From NCBI GenBank assembly GCA_035651635.1, contig DASRFK010000330.1, forward strand, positions 6,340 to 70,339: a DNA stretch of 64,000 nucleotides, given 5' to 3'. Positions 33,613 through 41,342 of this stretch are shown piece after piece (the stretch's first letter is position 1; every line of letters begins with the position of its first letter). The stretch comes from JANXQE01 sp035651635. GTDB taxonomy: Bacteria; Verrucomicrobiota; Verrucomicrobiia; Limisphaerales; UBA8199. Under the pieces are notes generated by a model. The model was not told where the DNA came from. It did no database searches and saw only the letters and a list, made by a program, of their open reading frames with translations. Made by a program: the position numbers and the translations under genes.

Positions 33613-35577
33613 TCAGCCGTTATAGTGATGAAACGCGGCGGCAACCAGCATCAGCTCGGGATGCGCCGCTGCCAGCTTGGGCAAAACCAGCCGAATGCGG
33701 GATTTGTAGCTCGCCAATTTCTCACGAAGCGGCTTCAAATCTTCCACCTTTTCCCAATGAAGTTTCTTTAGGTCCAACACCAACCGGTTGCGGGTGTGTT
33801 CCAGGAGTTCACCAAGACGTTGCGCCAAGCGGTCTGCGTCTGCAGCCGAGAGCGCTCCTTCTAAACGCATCCACACCTGTTGTCGCGCATGTTGGAGCTC
33901 GACCTGGATCAACAGTTCAGGAATGGACAGTTTGCGTTGAATTCCTTCCCACGAATCGAATCCGGCCCACCGCTCCTCAGGCATCCGGTAGGCCGTTCGG
34001 GACAGCTTGGGATGTTGGAAGAGATTGAGCTTGAGCGTCAGCCCAGTCCACAGAGCGGCGCCTACAGCCACCACGGCTTTGATCTGCTCGGCCACTTTCG
34101 GTTTGCCCAGCTCGGTGTGAATTTTCTTTTCCAGATCGCCAATCCATCGGCGAATGGCCCGATTGGGGCCCAGCGCCCTGCCGGCCAGAAACACCGGGTA
34201 GGCCGTGCGCAATTCCGCTGCGTAATGCCGCGCTTTTTGACGCAGGAACGGGTTGGCTGAGTTCTTGAGCTTTTGGTATCCGAGCAGCCGCGATTCCAAC
34301 ACCCGAAAAATGCTCGGGCCGAGTCGCTGAAAGTCCTGGTCGAAACACCAGCGTTGGATGTCTTCGATTTGCTCCGGCGAAAGGGTCGGGTGCTTGATGA
34401 CGGTGGTGAAGCCATCCGCCCGGCGGTACATCAACTCCGGATTGGCGGTGTAAACATCGTGCAGGAGGTTGTCCTTGATGATCCGCTCATAAAAAGGTGT
34501 GCCGGGGACCGGGCCGTAAATCAGGAACTGGGCCAGCGACGGTTTTAGCCGCATCAGGCCTTCGAACTCCTGGGCAACCACTTCGTGGTTCTGGTAATCA
34601 AAGCCGACGATCATCGAGGTCAGGACGGTGATGCCGTGCTCGCGAAACTCAGTCAGAATCTCTTCGATTGGCCGGCCCTGCTGTTTGGCGTAACCCGACC
34701 GGGTTCCTTCGTACCCAATCCAAAACCCGTCTATCCCCATCTCGAGGATCTCTTCGATGGTGTACTGGCTGATCGCTTTGACACTGGAAAAGGCGAAGAT
34801 GGAAAGTGATTTGCCGCCTTTTTTCACACAGTCGCGGAACTCCATCGCTCGTTTCTTGTTGAGCAGGAAATCCTCATCCAGGATCAGGAAGACCAGGTCC
34901 GGGTGCACATCCAGATAGCGCTCCGCCACGGCATAAATGTCTTTGCCCTCCGGGAGCAGGCGGATGTGCTTGCGCGAAAAGAAATGGGAGGTGCAGCAGA
35001 AATCACAACCGTTGGGACAGCCCAGTCCCGCCAGGATTTTGCCGGTGCCGGACACCTTCCATCCAAATATCTTGAGCCAGCTTACCATCAACGGATGCTT
35101 GTAGGGCATCGCGATTTCCGGTTCACCCAGCAGGCGACGGAAGTAGCCGACTCCCTCCTCGCGGCAAATATAATCCGCGTAAGGTTTCAGCACCTCGTCC
35201 TTGAGCACGGTGCCGTAACCGCCCAGGACGATCTTGCTGTGCGGCGCATATTTCCGAATCAAGGCGACCGTCTCCTTCATCTTGTGCATGACCGCCATGA
35301 GGAACGAGACACCCACGTAGTCGTAACCCTTCTTGAGCTCCCGAATGAGCTCGCCCTTGGACGGATACTGCAACACCACCGTGGCGGCATCCAAATTTTC
35401 CGCGATATACTCCAGCGAGAAGTGCACGTTCACCGTGCGCGGGCTGAACAGCCCTTGAGCGCGTGTAACCTGGCTGTAGAGCAACTCATAGCCAACCGAG
35501 GCCGCATCGCCATTGTGCGGTCCCAATGGCCGGCAGACGCTCGTTAAGAGCACCTTTTTACCCGAGGACTTTGTCAT
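33613..35577 (-). CDS. B12-binding radical SAM protein with STAS-like tail
   Basis: A 654-residue protein. Residues about 20-150 form a cobalamin-binding-like Rossmann domain (DYVGVSFLMAVMHKM, IVLGGYGT) without the D-x-H-x-x-G lower-ligand motif. The radical SAM cluster motif is Cys187-x3-Cys191-x2-Cys194 (GCPNGCDFC). Barrel elements follow (LVFLILDEDFLLNKKRAM, GIDGFWIGYEGTRSG, TVLTSMIVGFDYQ). The C-terminal region after about 560 reads RLEGALSAADADRLAQRL, RLVLDLKKLHWEKVEDLKPL and IRLVLPKLA, close to a STAS fold. The ATG at 35577 is chosen because it opens the B12 domain. Substrate unknown; methylation or lipid chemistry is typical of the family. Confidence 0.85.
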   Translation of the reverse strand: MTKSSGKKVLLTSVCRPLGPHNGDAASVGYELLYSQVTRAQGLFSPRTVNVHFSLEYIAENLDAATVVLQYPSKGELIRELKKGYDYVGVSFLMAVMHKMKETVALIRKYAPHSKIVLGGYGTVLKDEVLKPYADYICREEGVGYFRRLLGEPEIAMPYKHPLMVSWLKIFGWKVSGTGKILAGLGCPNGCDFCCTSHFFSRKHIRLLPEGKDIYAVAERYLDVHPDLVFLILDEDFLLNKKRAMEFRDCVKKGGKSLSIFAFSSVKAISQYTIEEILEMGIDGFWIGYEGTRSGYAKQQGRPIEEILTEFREHGITVLTSMIVGFDYQNHEVVAQEFEGLMRLKPSLAQFLIYGPVPGTPFYERIIKDNLLHDVYTANPELMYRRADGFTTVIKHPTLSPEQIEDIQRWCFDQDFQRLGPSIFRVLESRLLGYQKLKNSANPFLRQKARHYAAELRTAYPVFLAGRALGPNRAIRRWIGDLEKKIHTELGKPKVAEQIKAVVAVGAALWTGLTLKLNLFQHPKLSRTAYRMPEERWAGFDSWEGIQRKLSIPELLIQVELQHARQQVWMRLEGALSAADADRLAQRLGELLEHTRNRLVLDLKKLHWEKVEDLKPLREKLASYKSRIRLVLPKLAAAHPELMLVAAAFHHYNG

Positions 35578-35799
35578 ATTAGCTATCGCCAAAAGTGAAT
35601 TCGCTGGACGGCGGCTCAAGGAGAAGCGTGAATCGGACGGTCGCAGCTCGGTCGTGGAAAGAATCACGGCGGCGAGTGAAAAAGTAAAGATGATTCTCTG
35701 GCTGATATGTAATTCGAATTACTAATAAATGACATCACCTGTGCTCCTATCCTGGTCCTGACCGGGGCAGCCAGTGGCATTGGACCCTCGGCCCTGGCT
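35578..35799. other. Intergenic stretch of 222 bases
   Basis: Upstream of the radical SAM gene. It presumably holds that gene's promoter; no repeat, RNA or ORF with family signal is visible. Confidence 0.4.
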
Positions 35800-36126
35800 C
35801 TAGTTCAATCGGACGAAGGTAAACAGGGCGAGGAAATCCTCGCGATAGGTGAAATCGAACTTGCGACGCTGCCGCGGGGAGAGCCATTGCCGGATCCGTC
35901 GGCCGACGATCGATTTATCGCGCAAAAGCGCTTCCCGGCCGTTGGCAACAGTTGGCCCCGAGGCCAGCTCATCGCGCAACAGCGCGAACACTGCGGCTTG
36001 CTGAGCCTGGTTTAATCCCACCGATTCGCGCAATTCAAGGGTAAGAAATTCAGCGAGCTGTGGGGCGGACGCGCCTGCCGGTACTGTCGCCAGGAATTCT
36101 GTGCGGATACGTTGTCCGTCCTGCAC
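35800..36126 (-). CDS. Hypothetical short protein
   Basis: A 108-residue ORF starting at a GTG (a CTG lies one codon upstream, right after an in-frame stop three codons before that). It is predicted helical (LELRESVGLNQAQQAAVFALLRDEL, then IRQWLSPRQRRKFDF), somewhat like the periplasmic heat/metal stress helices of Spy/CpxP type, but no signal peptide is present so that comparison is weak. It could be the C-terminal piece of a decayed gene, since it lies beside a transposase remnant. Confidence 0.35.
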   Translation of the reverse strand: MQDGQRIRTEFLATVPAGASAPQLAEFLTLELRESVGLNQAQQAAVFALLRDELASGPTVANGREALLRDKSIVGRRIRQWLSPRQRRKFDFTYREDFLALFTFVRLN

Positions 36127-36192
36127 CAGGCTATCTTGTCATTGGACGGATGGCGTTTGACATAGCTTTGATGGGTCACTTTGATTGAGGAC

Positions 36193-36321
36193 ATGATGAC
36201 GCGAGTGCTGCGAATCGACCGGGCTGGAGGACGTTACCACGTGACGGCCCGGGGCAACGCCGTCTCCGTCGGTCGAGCTTTCCCCAGCCGATTCTCCAAC
36301 TTCCGTTTTTCCCCAGTATGA
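36193..36321 (+). pseudogene. REP-associated (RAYT/Y1) transposase remnant
   Basis: A 42-codon reading from ATG 36193 to TGA 36321. Its first 22 residues, MMTRVLRIDRAGGRYHVTARGN in outline (the R-I-D-x-x-G-G-x-Y-H-V-T-x-R-G-N pattern), are the N-terminal signature of TnpA_REP/RAYT Y1 transposases. After RGN the similarity stops; the HUH motif and catalytic Tyr are absent. The piece is therefore a truncated end of a transposase gene. Palindrome clusters of REP type lie 1 kb downstream and 11 kb upstream. Confidence 0.72.
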
Positions 36322-36361
36322 CGATCGTGACGAATCGAGGGCTTAACCGTCAAAAACACAG

Positions 36362-37180
36362 ATGCCAGCGACGCGCCATACGGAGAAGCCTGCCGGGCAC
36401 ACTTCGCGCCATCCCGCGTTCACTTTGCTGGAACTTCTGATCGTGATCGCGATTATCGGCGTCCTGGCAGCCCTGCTGCTCCCAGTCATTTCCAGCGCCA
36501 AGAGCCATGCCCAGGCCGCCCTCTGCCAAAACCATATGCGGCAAATGGGCCAGGCCCTCCAGATGTATGTCCATGAGAACGCAAACAAGTACCCCTTCTA
36601 TCTTGGTCCGGCCGGGCCTTCATACGGCGACGCAATCGGACGCGATGGTCGAGCGGTTGGGCTGATCTATTGGTCCACTAAATTATATCCTTACTACGCG
36701 GTGAATTGGACAAGCTCGGGGTACCATTGCCCTGGCTACACAGGCCTCACGACGGGACCCTTTTCCACAGGAGCTGCCGATCGCCTGGGCAGCTACACCT
36801 ACAATCTGTTTGGTGCCATGGTGATGGACGATTCCGAAATCAAGGACCGCGAACATTTCGGCTTGGGACCGGTCATTTTTTGGCAGAATGCTCCTGCGGT
36901 TTCCGAATCGCAAGTGAGCGCGCCGAGCGAAATGCTATCGATTGGCGAATCCCGATTCCGTGCCGGAACCGCTGCTCGAGGCGGCCAGGACACCATGCAT
37001 TGCGGTTTGCCGGACGTTACAGGGTTCGAGTTCGACACTAGGCACGGAAAGAATTTCAATCAGCTCTTCTGCGACGGACACGTCTTGGCAATGAATCCCT
37101 GGACTCTGTTCAATCCCACGAACTCCGCCCCGATTTACAATTACGACCACCAATCGCACCCCGAGCTCTGGATTCCGTGA
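36362..37180 (+). CDS. Pseudopilin, H-X9-DG type
   Basis: A 272-residue type II secretion/pilin-like protein: leader of 18 residues, then AFTLLELLIVIAIIGVLAALLLPV with the conserved Glu5, one membrane helix, and a C-terminal FDTRHGKNFNQLFCDGHVLA, the His-x9-Asp-Gly motif. A second member of the family (8013-8939) lies elsewhere in the window. No secretion genes accompany it. An upstream base composition change and the RAYT remnant lie just 5' of it. Confidence 0.86.
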   Translation: MPATRHTEKPAGHTSRHPAFTLLELLIVIAIIGVLAALLLPVISSAKSHAQAALCQNHMRQMGQALQMYVHENANKYPFYLGPAGPSYGDAIGRDGRAVGLIYWSTKLYPYYAVNWTSSGYHCPGYTGLTTGPFSTGAADRLGSYTYNLFGAMVMDDSEIKDREHFGLGPVIFWQNAPAVSESQVSAPSEMLSIGESRFRAGTAARGGQDTMHCGLPDVTGFEFDTRHGKNFNQLFCDGHVLAMNPWTLFNPTNSAPIYNYDHQSHPELWIP

Positions 37181-37379
37181 CGACGGATTTTGGGGGTTAG
37201 CCCGCCAGAGAATCGTTCAACCCGGAACGGGTTGCGACCGCAGAGCCGTGGGCACAACTCCTTCTGAGTTGTTGAATCACCGGGCGACATCATCACCCAG
37301 GGTAGTCCCGGTCGCGCCGGTTCAACCCTGAGCTTTGCGACGGTATCCCATTGGGATTCGTCCGCGCCGTTGGCACTCC
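37181..37379. repeat. Second cluster of short palindromes
   Basis: The 199-base gap between the pseudopilin and the Rieske gene holds CAACCCGGAACGGGTTG (37218-37234, 7-bp arms), ACAACTC-CTTCT-GAGTTGT (37254-37272), a CAGGGT...ACCCTG long-range pair (37298-37303 with 37325-37330) enclosing CCGG repeats, and ATCCCATTGGGAT (37345-37357). This differs in sequence from the 25-kb cluster, so a second REP-like family is likely. Confidence 0.55.
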
Positions 37380-37775
37380 TCACTTGCCGGGCACGCTTAC
37401 GATGAGTTTACCCTGCTCATCTACAGCCGTCGCCAAAACCGGCAAGTCGCGCTTGGCCGGGCCTAACGTCACATGCCCATTGGGGTCAAAAGTCGACCCG
37501 TGACAGGGGCAGTAGAACGAGCGGTCCCGCTCCGACTTGAGTTTGCATTTTTTGTGAGTGCAGATGGCCGAGAGCGCAAAAAGTCTCCCATCCCGGCGCA
37601 CCACGAAAAAGCCCTGGCTACTGAAGCCAGTGTAGACACCATCGGTGCCATACCTGCTGGCGGGACCGGCGTCGACTTGCCGGGTTCCCGCGATGCCGGC
37701 GCCGCCTTGCGTCGTAGCGCAGCCAACGGCAAAGGTTGCGGTAAAAATCAGGAAATCGCGGCGGTTTACCTTCAC
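37380..37775 (-). CDS. Tat-type Rieske [2Fe-2S] protein
   Basis: A 131-residue protein with an N-terminal NRRDFLIFTATFAVGC, a twin-arginine-type signal. The Rieske cluster ligands are complete: Cys72-Thr-His74 (CTHKKC) and Cys89-Pro-Cys-His92 (CPCHGS). It thus carries a 2Fe-2S cluster at the outer face of the membrane, as in bc1-like or oxidase-linked proteins, but lacks the length of a cytochrome bc1 Rieske subunit. The GTG at 37775 (22 bases after the upstream stop) is preferred; a longer in-frame ATG at 37880 would overlap the barrel gene by 83 bases and hide the signal. Confidence 0.82.
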   Translation of the reverse strand: MKVNRRDFLIFTATFAVGCATTQGGAGIAGTRQVDAGPASRYGTDGVYTGFSSQGFFVVRRDGRLFALSAICTHKKCKLKSERDRSFYCPCHGSTFDPNGHVTLGPAKRDLPVLATAVDEQGKLIVSVPGK

Positions 37776-37797
37776 GAAAGGAACTGTCTTAACGACG

Positions 37798-38679
37798 TTA
37801 AAATTGAAATACCAGACTGGCAATGATGCCCCAATGCGTATCCTGGCGCGCGCCGCTATCCAAGGGGAAAACGAATCCAACCCCGGGGCGAGGCTGCACC
37901 CGTCCGATGGATTTCATATTAAAGCGCACGCCCACGTTGCCCAACAGGCTGTTTTGACCGGCGTTGTTTTTATTCAGCGTGGTTTCTCCGGACAATTCGA
38001 AAAATGGGACTGCCTCAAGCACACCAGGCAAGGGCAATTGCCGGCGGGTAATCGTGTAGCCGAAAACAAATCCGTATTCGAAGGTTTGCACACCGCCTTC
38101 TTCTCCCGGGCCGAACAGCCTGGAATACCCGAAGATCGACTGCGCGGTGAACCGGCCGATCTTAAGGTCGTTGAACAGTTTCGGAACCAGCTCCGCATTC
38201 TTGCTAAACACGGACTGGGTAGGAATCCCGACTTCAATCGCTGCCCCCGCGGTCGAATCGACCAAACCGTTCGGGGAGACCCACTGAAAAAACGGGTAAC
38301 GCGCACCTAGATCTATATTGTTAAAACCCGAGGTCGTGATGCCTTCGGAGCGATCTCGTTCGTAAGGCACTTCCAACTCCAGAGTCATTAAGCCGAATCC
38401 CTTTTCTATTTCGACTTTACCGGAATCACTGTGGAACCCGTCGGCCTCGGTGTGCAGCCAATCGACGCGGGCTTCGTTCGGTTCCAAATCCGAGTCGTCG
38501 ACCAGGAACGGCTCGGGATAAATCCCTTGCCCGTAATCGCTGCGGTGGTCGAGCAAGTTCAAAAAACCGTACCGCGTCTCCAGCGAGCTTGATACGGCCG
38601 TACTTGGGTCACTGGTGTCGGCAAAACTCGGTTTAACCCCTAGCACGCAAACCAGACTGCAAAACAGAAGCTCTCTCAT
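37798..38679 (-). CDS. Outer-membrane beta-barrel protein
   Basis: A 293-residue exported protein. The ATG at 38679 gives a signal peptide (MRELLFCSLVCVLGVKPSFA). The rest alternates in strands (ELEVPYERDR, IDLGARYPFFQW, LGNVGVRFNMKSIGRV) and ends IIASLVFQF, with the C-terminal Phe typical of outer-membrane barrels (MetA-pathway-like/transporter-like group). Middle gene of a three-gene minus-strand unit: the truncated AraC sensor overlaps its start by 4 bases and the Rieske gene follows after 22 bases. Confidence 0.78.
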   Translation of the reverse strand: MRELLFCSLVCVLGVKPSFADTSDPSTAVSSSLETRYGFLNLLDHRSDYGQGIYPEPFLVDDSDLEPNEARVDWLHTEADGFHSDSGKVEIEKGFGLMTLELEVPYERDRSEGITTSGFNNIDLGARYPFFQWVSPNGLVDSTAGAAIEVGIPTQSVFSKNAELVPKLFNDLKIGRFTAQSIFGYSRLFGPGEEGGVQTFEYGFVFGYTITRRQLPLPGVLEAVPFFELSGETTLNKNNAGQNSLLGNVGVRFNMKSIGRVQPRPGVGFVFPLDSGARQDTHWGIIASLVFQF

Positions 38680-39077
38680 GTGGCAAAGTGTAACCGCAGC
38701 TGGAGCGTAAGAAATTGGTGGCGCTGCCCGGCGTCCCGCCAAGCCTCAAACTTCCCCGCTCGGGGGATGTAAAACGCCGCGCTGAGTGGCTCCAATCGCG
38801 CGCTTTTCCCTTCCGCAGTCAGGGCAGCCCGTCCAGCCAGGTTCAGGCAAAGCTCGAGGCTGCCCGGTTGGAAACCTCGCGACCAGTTCACTGGCTGGGC
38901 GGATTCGAAGTCCCGCCATAGGATGCCGGCGCCGCACTCGCTGAAACCGGGATAAAGGAGTTTGGGAGCATCCACCTCCGCGTGAGCGGCAGCCGGTTTT
39001 CGCGGGCGGAGCGAGGGCTGCGGCGCAGCCGGCTTCGAGCGATCAATGGCCAGGGCTGGACATTGTGTAGCGGTCAT
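38676..39077 (-). CDS. AraC-type sensor domain without DNA-binding half
   Basis: A 133-residue protein. The region from about 45 to 130 (GILWRDFESAQPVNWSRGF, ELCLNLAGRAALTAEG, FEAWRDAGQRHQFLTLQ) matches the cupin-like N-terminal domain of AraC regulators in Verrucomicrobiota. Normally two helix-turn-helix motifs follow; here translation ends at a TGA that overlaps the barrel gene's ATG. It therefore lacks its output domain, from truncation or specialisation. The ATG at 39077 is used; a GTG is 9 bases upstream. A palindrome, TGAGACACAGTCTCA at 39108-39122, lies just 5'. Confidence 0.6.
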   Translation of the reverse strand: MTATQCPALAIDRSKPAAPQPSLRPRKPAAAHAEVDAPKLLYPGFSECGAGILWRDFESAQPVNWSRGFQPGSLELCLNLAGRAALTAEGKSARLEPLSAAFYIPRAGKFEAWRDAGQRHQFLTLQLRLHFAT

Positions 39078-39107
39078 AGGGGTCACGTTGTTTTGCGCGG
39101 CCCATAT

Positions 39108-39122
39108 TGAGACACAGTCTCA
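39108..39122. promoter_or_regulatory. Perfect palindrome, possible operator
   Basis: TGAGAC-ACA-GTCTCA, 6-bp arms with a 3-base centre, located 31-45 bases upstream of the AraC-like gene start on the minus strand. It could be an operator or simply a small hairpin. Assignment is inferential. Confidence 0.35.
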
Positions 39123-39168
39123 GCTACGGCTCAACCGTTTTTGGCGAACGGTCGACTTCTTTTGGCCG

Positions 39169-41112
39169 TCAGGGTTTGCCGACAACAAATTTGCCAGTTG
39201 AGGGATAGCTCCAGCGGCTCCCGTCCGTTGCGCGACAACAGATGCTGGTGGTGTCCGCCAGCACAATACTGGATTTGTAAAGCCTGGCGGATCGGGACAC
39301 CGCGCCGCCGGGAGCTCGCGGGTCCGAACCGTCCAGCGTGTAATAGACGGTTCCCTCGTGCGCGTGCAATTGGAGCTTTGCGCCGTGGTTGACCGGGCCA
39401 CCGCGGATTGAAAACAATGGCGGCAGCAGGAATTCCTGATCCATCCACTCGATACGCTGCTGGATCCATTGCTTTAGGAAGCCGATTTCCTGCGCGAAAC
39501 TTTGGCCGACAAAGGCATTCGGCCATACACTGCGGCCCAAAATCCGCCAGCGTCGAAAATTTCTGGCCTGGGCTTCGTCGAGCTGAGCGGCCAATTCATC
39601 GATGCGAGCCATGATTTTGACAATCGTAAACTGGTTGGTTCGCAGCTGGCCCCAGCGATCGACATAGCGCTGAGCAAAATCAGGATCCTCGAACAGGCGC
39701 CGGAACCAGGAGTATTGCCGATCGTCGAGTTGCGACCAGTACCAGCCTTCGGGGTTGAACCCCTCGCGCGCGTTCGCATTGCCAAAGCTCAGGTTCCAAT
39801 CCCAGATTGGGCCCATGTTGAGCCTGCCGCCACGATCCTTGTAGTAAAAGGTACTGAAGCGGAACCCATCGATATTCTTGGACAGCTCAACCAGCAGATG
39901 GTGATCGATGAAGGAATCGGGGTCGATATAGGCCGCGTAACCGTTAGTGGGGTCTTTGAAATCATCACTGTACAGGACCCGCTCAAACTTATTGACGTAC
40001 TGCTTCAACCAGGTCTTCTGCTCGGCGGTAATCTCGTCGCCCTTGGGTTCAACGTAATAGAATTGGCCACCGTGACTCGAGCGAAAGGAGGATTCCTTGC
40101 GGTTGGCCGAAACGCCAAACATGGGAATGCTCGGATCGGGATTATCAACCGCATCGGAATGATCTTTCTTGATGATGTAGCCCCCGGAGATGTTGGGCTC
40201 GGTATCGTCCTGAGGCGTGAGCTTGTCGATGTCCACCCGGTGTTTGCCACGTTTAATTTTTTCTTCAAAAACGTAAACACCAAGGTAATGGTGTTGGCTC
40301 AATTTCCCACCGGAGTCATTGAGGAAGACCTCGACCAAGCGTGTTCGTGCGGCGTACCGGCCGATTTGGTTGCTGAGCTCGTATCCAAGCACATCCCGAA
40401 TCAGTGACTTGTCCGAGTAAGGACCGTACAGCACCCAATCCGACTCTTTGGGCAAACCGAGCAGCGCAACCTTGGTCGAACCGGCTCCTTCTTGTTTGGT
40501 TTGGAAATGATAGGAGTGCTTCGGATAGCGCAGAGACGTATGACCCCGGATATTGATTTCGCCCAGACCTTGAAAATCCGCCGAGCCGGGCAGACTGCTG
40601 CGGTCGGGTTTGGGTTCAATGAAACGCGCCGCAACGGCAATCTTTTGTCCGTAAGGCACACGCTGTCCGAAGGTATCCAGAACCACCAGCGGCAGATTCG
40701 AACTGAACACCGCCAGGTCGGATTCCATGAAGCTGTAAGCTTCCGACACAGTCGAACTGCTGGAAGCGCCCGAACCGAACACCTTCGCCTTGAGCAGGGT
40801 CGACTCAGAAAGATGGATGGGCTTGGAGTACTCTGGCGAGGCGCTCGATGGCTCCGACCCATCGAGCGTGTAGCGAACGACCTCGTTTGGAGAGTGGGCG
40901 GAAAGCTCGACGGAGATCGCACTGGTGTAGAGGCCGCTGGGGAGGGAAAACTTCGGTTCGGCAGGCTTACTGGATGAGTCGGCAAGTGTCCCGGCTCCGC
41001 TGGCGGCCTGAAGCAGACAACCGGCCACGAAAAAACGGCGAAACTTCGAAAACGGCTTGCCGAGTTGCAATCGACTCAACAGCCTCCTCGCGGAAAGCCA
41101 GCTTTCTGCCAT
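39169..41112 (-). CDS. Exported CotH-family protein
   Basis: A 647-residue protein with an Arg-rich N-terminus and a membrane/signal segment (FFVAGCLLQAASGAG). Residues about 55-115 form a chitobiase-like beta domain (YTSAISVELSAHSPNEVVRYTLDGSEPS). The CotH kinase-like region spans about 125-480 and includes the landmark SKSIRDVLGYELSNQIGRYAARTRLVEVFLN-type core (here DKSLIRDVLGYELSNQIG), GVYVFEEKIKRGKHRVDIDKL and GPIWDWNLSFGNAN. A second chitobiase-like domain with YTLDGSDPR closes the protein. Some CotH proteins are secreted protein kinases; activity here is unproven. Divergent from proA. Confidence 0.85.
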   Translation of the reverse strand: MAESWLSARRLLSRLQLGKPFSKFRRFFVAGCLLQAASGAGTLADSSSKPAEPKFSLPSGLYTSAISVELSAHSPNEVVRYTLDGSEPSSASPEYSKPIHLSESTLLKAKVFGSGASSSSTVSEAYSFMESDLAVFSSNLPLVVLDTFGQRVPYGQKIAVAARFIEPKPDRSSLPGSADFQGLGEINIRGHTSLRYPKHSYHFQTKQEGAGSTKVALLGLPKESDWVLYGPYSDKSLIRDVLGYELSNQIGRYAARTRLVEVFLNDSGGKLSQHHYLGVYVFEEKIKRGKHRVDIDKLTPQDDTEPNISGGYIIKKDHSDAVDNPDPSIPMFGVSANRKESSFRSSHGGQFYYVEPKGDEITAEQKTWLKQYVNKFERVLYSDDFKDPTNGYAAYIDPDSFIDHHLLVELSKNIDGFRFSTFYYKDRGGRLNMGPIWDWNLSFGNANAREGFNPEGWYWSQLDDRQYSWFRRLFEDPDFAQRYVDRWGQLRTNQFTIVKIMARIDELAAQLDEAQARNFRRWRILGRSVWPNAFVGQSFAQEIGFLKQWIQQRIEWMDQEFLLPPLFSIRGGPVNHGAKLQLHAHEGTVYYTLDGSDPRAPGGAVSRSARLYKSSIVLADTTSICCRATDGSRWSYPSTGKFVVGKP

Positions 41113-41230
41113 CGATAGATTCTCCCAGCGCGCATCGCGATCCGGCGGTGCTTTCGAGGCGGACTGTATTGATTTTGTCCCGTCGAGCCAAGGAGAAATC
41201 TTGGAAACGAACCGCTAAGGTTGTGAACCG

Positions 41231-41260
41231 CGAATGGACGCGAATGAACGCGAATGGAGG
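41231..41260. repeat. Three-copy decamer tandem repeat
   Basis: Three tandem copies of CGAATGRACG/CGAATGGAGG in the leader between the divergent CotH and proA genes. It is a widespread type of low-complexity leader and has no seen function; noted because repeat copies upstream of proA may affect a start choice. Confidence 0.45.
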
Positions 41261-41342
41261 AGAAAGGCAAAGGGGATCTGGGGAGCCGCCGGAATTCGTT
41301 TCCCGCTTTCTGATCGGGACCATTTCGCGTAGGTTGGAAGTG

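Noticed and set aside
36012..36194. Alternative minus-strand small ORF overlapping the 108-residue one
   Set aside because: Basic, low-complexity reading with no homology signal; at most one of the two can be real.
40848..41342. N-terminal extension of proA
   Set aside because: The extra 165 residues lie on the opposite strand of the CotH gene and through a tandem repeat; ProA starts with a good ribosome-binding site at 41343.
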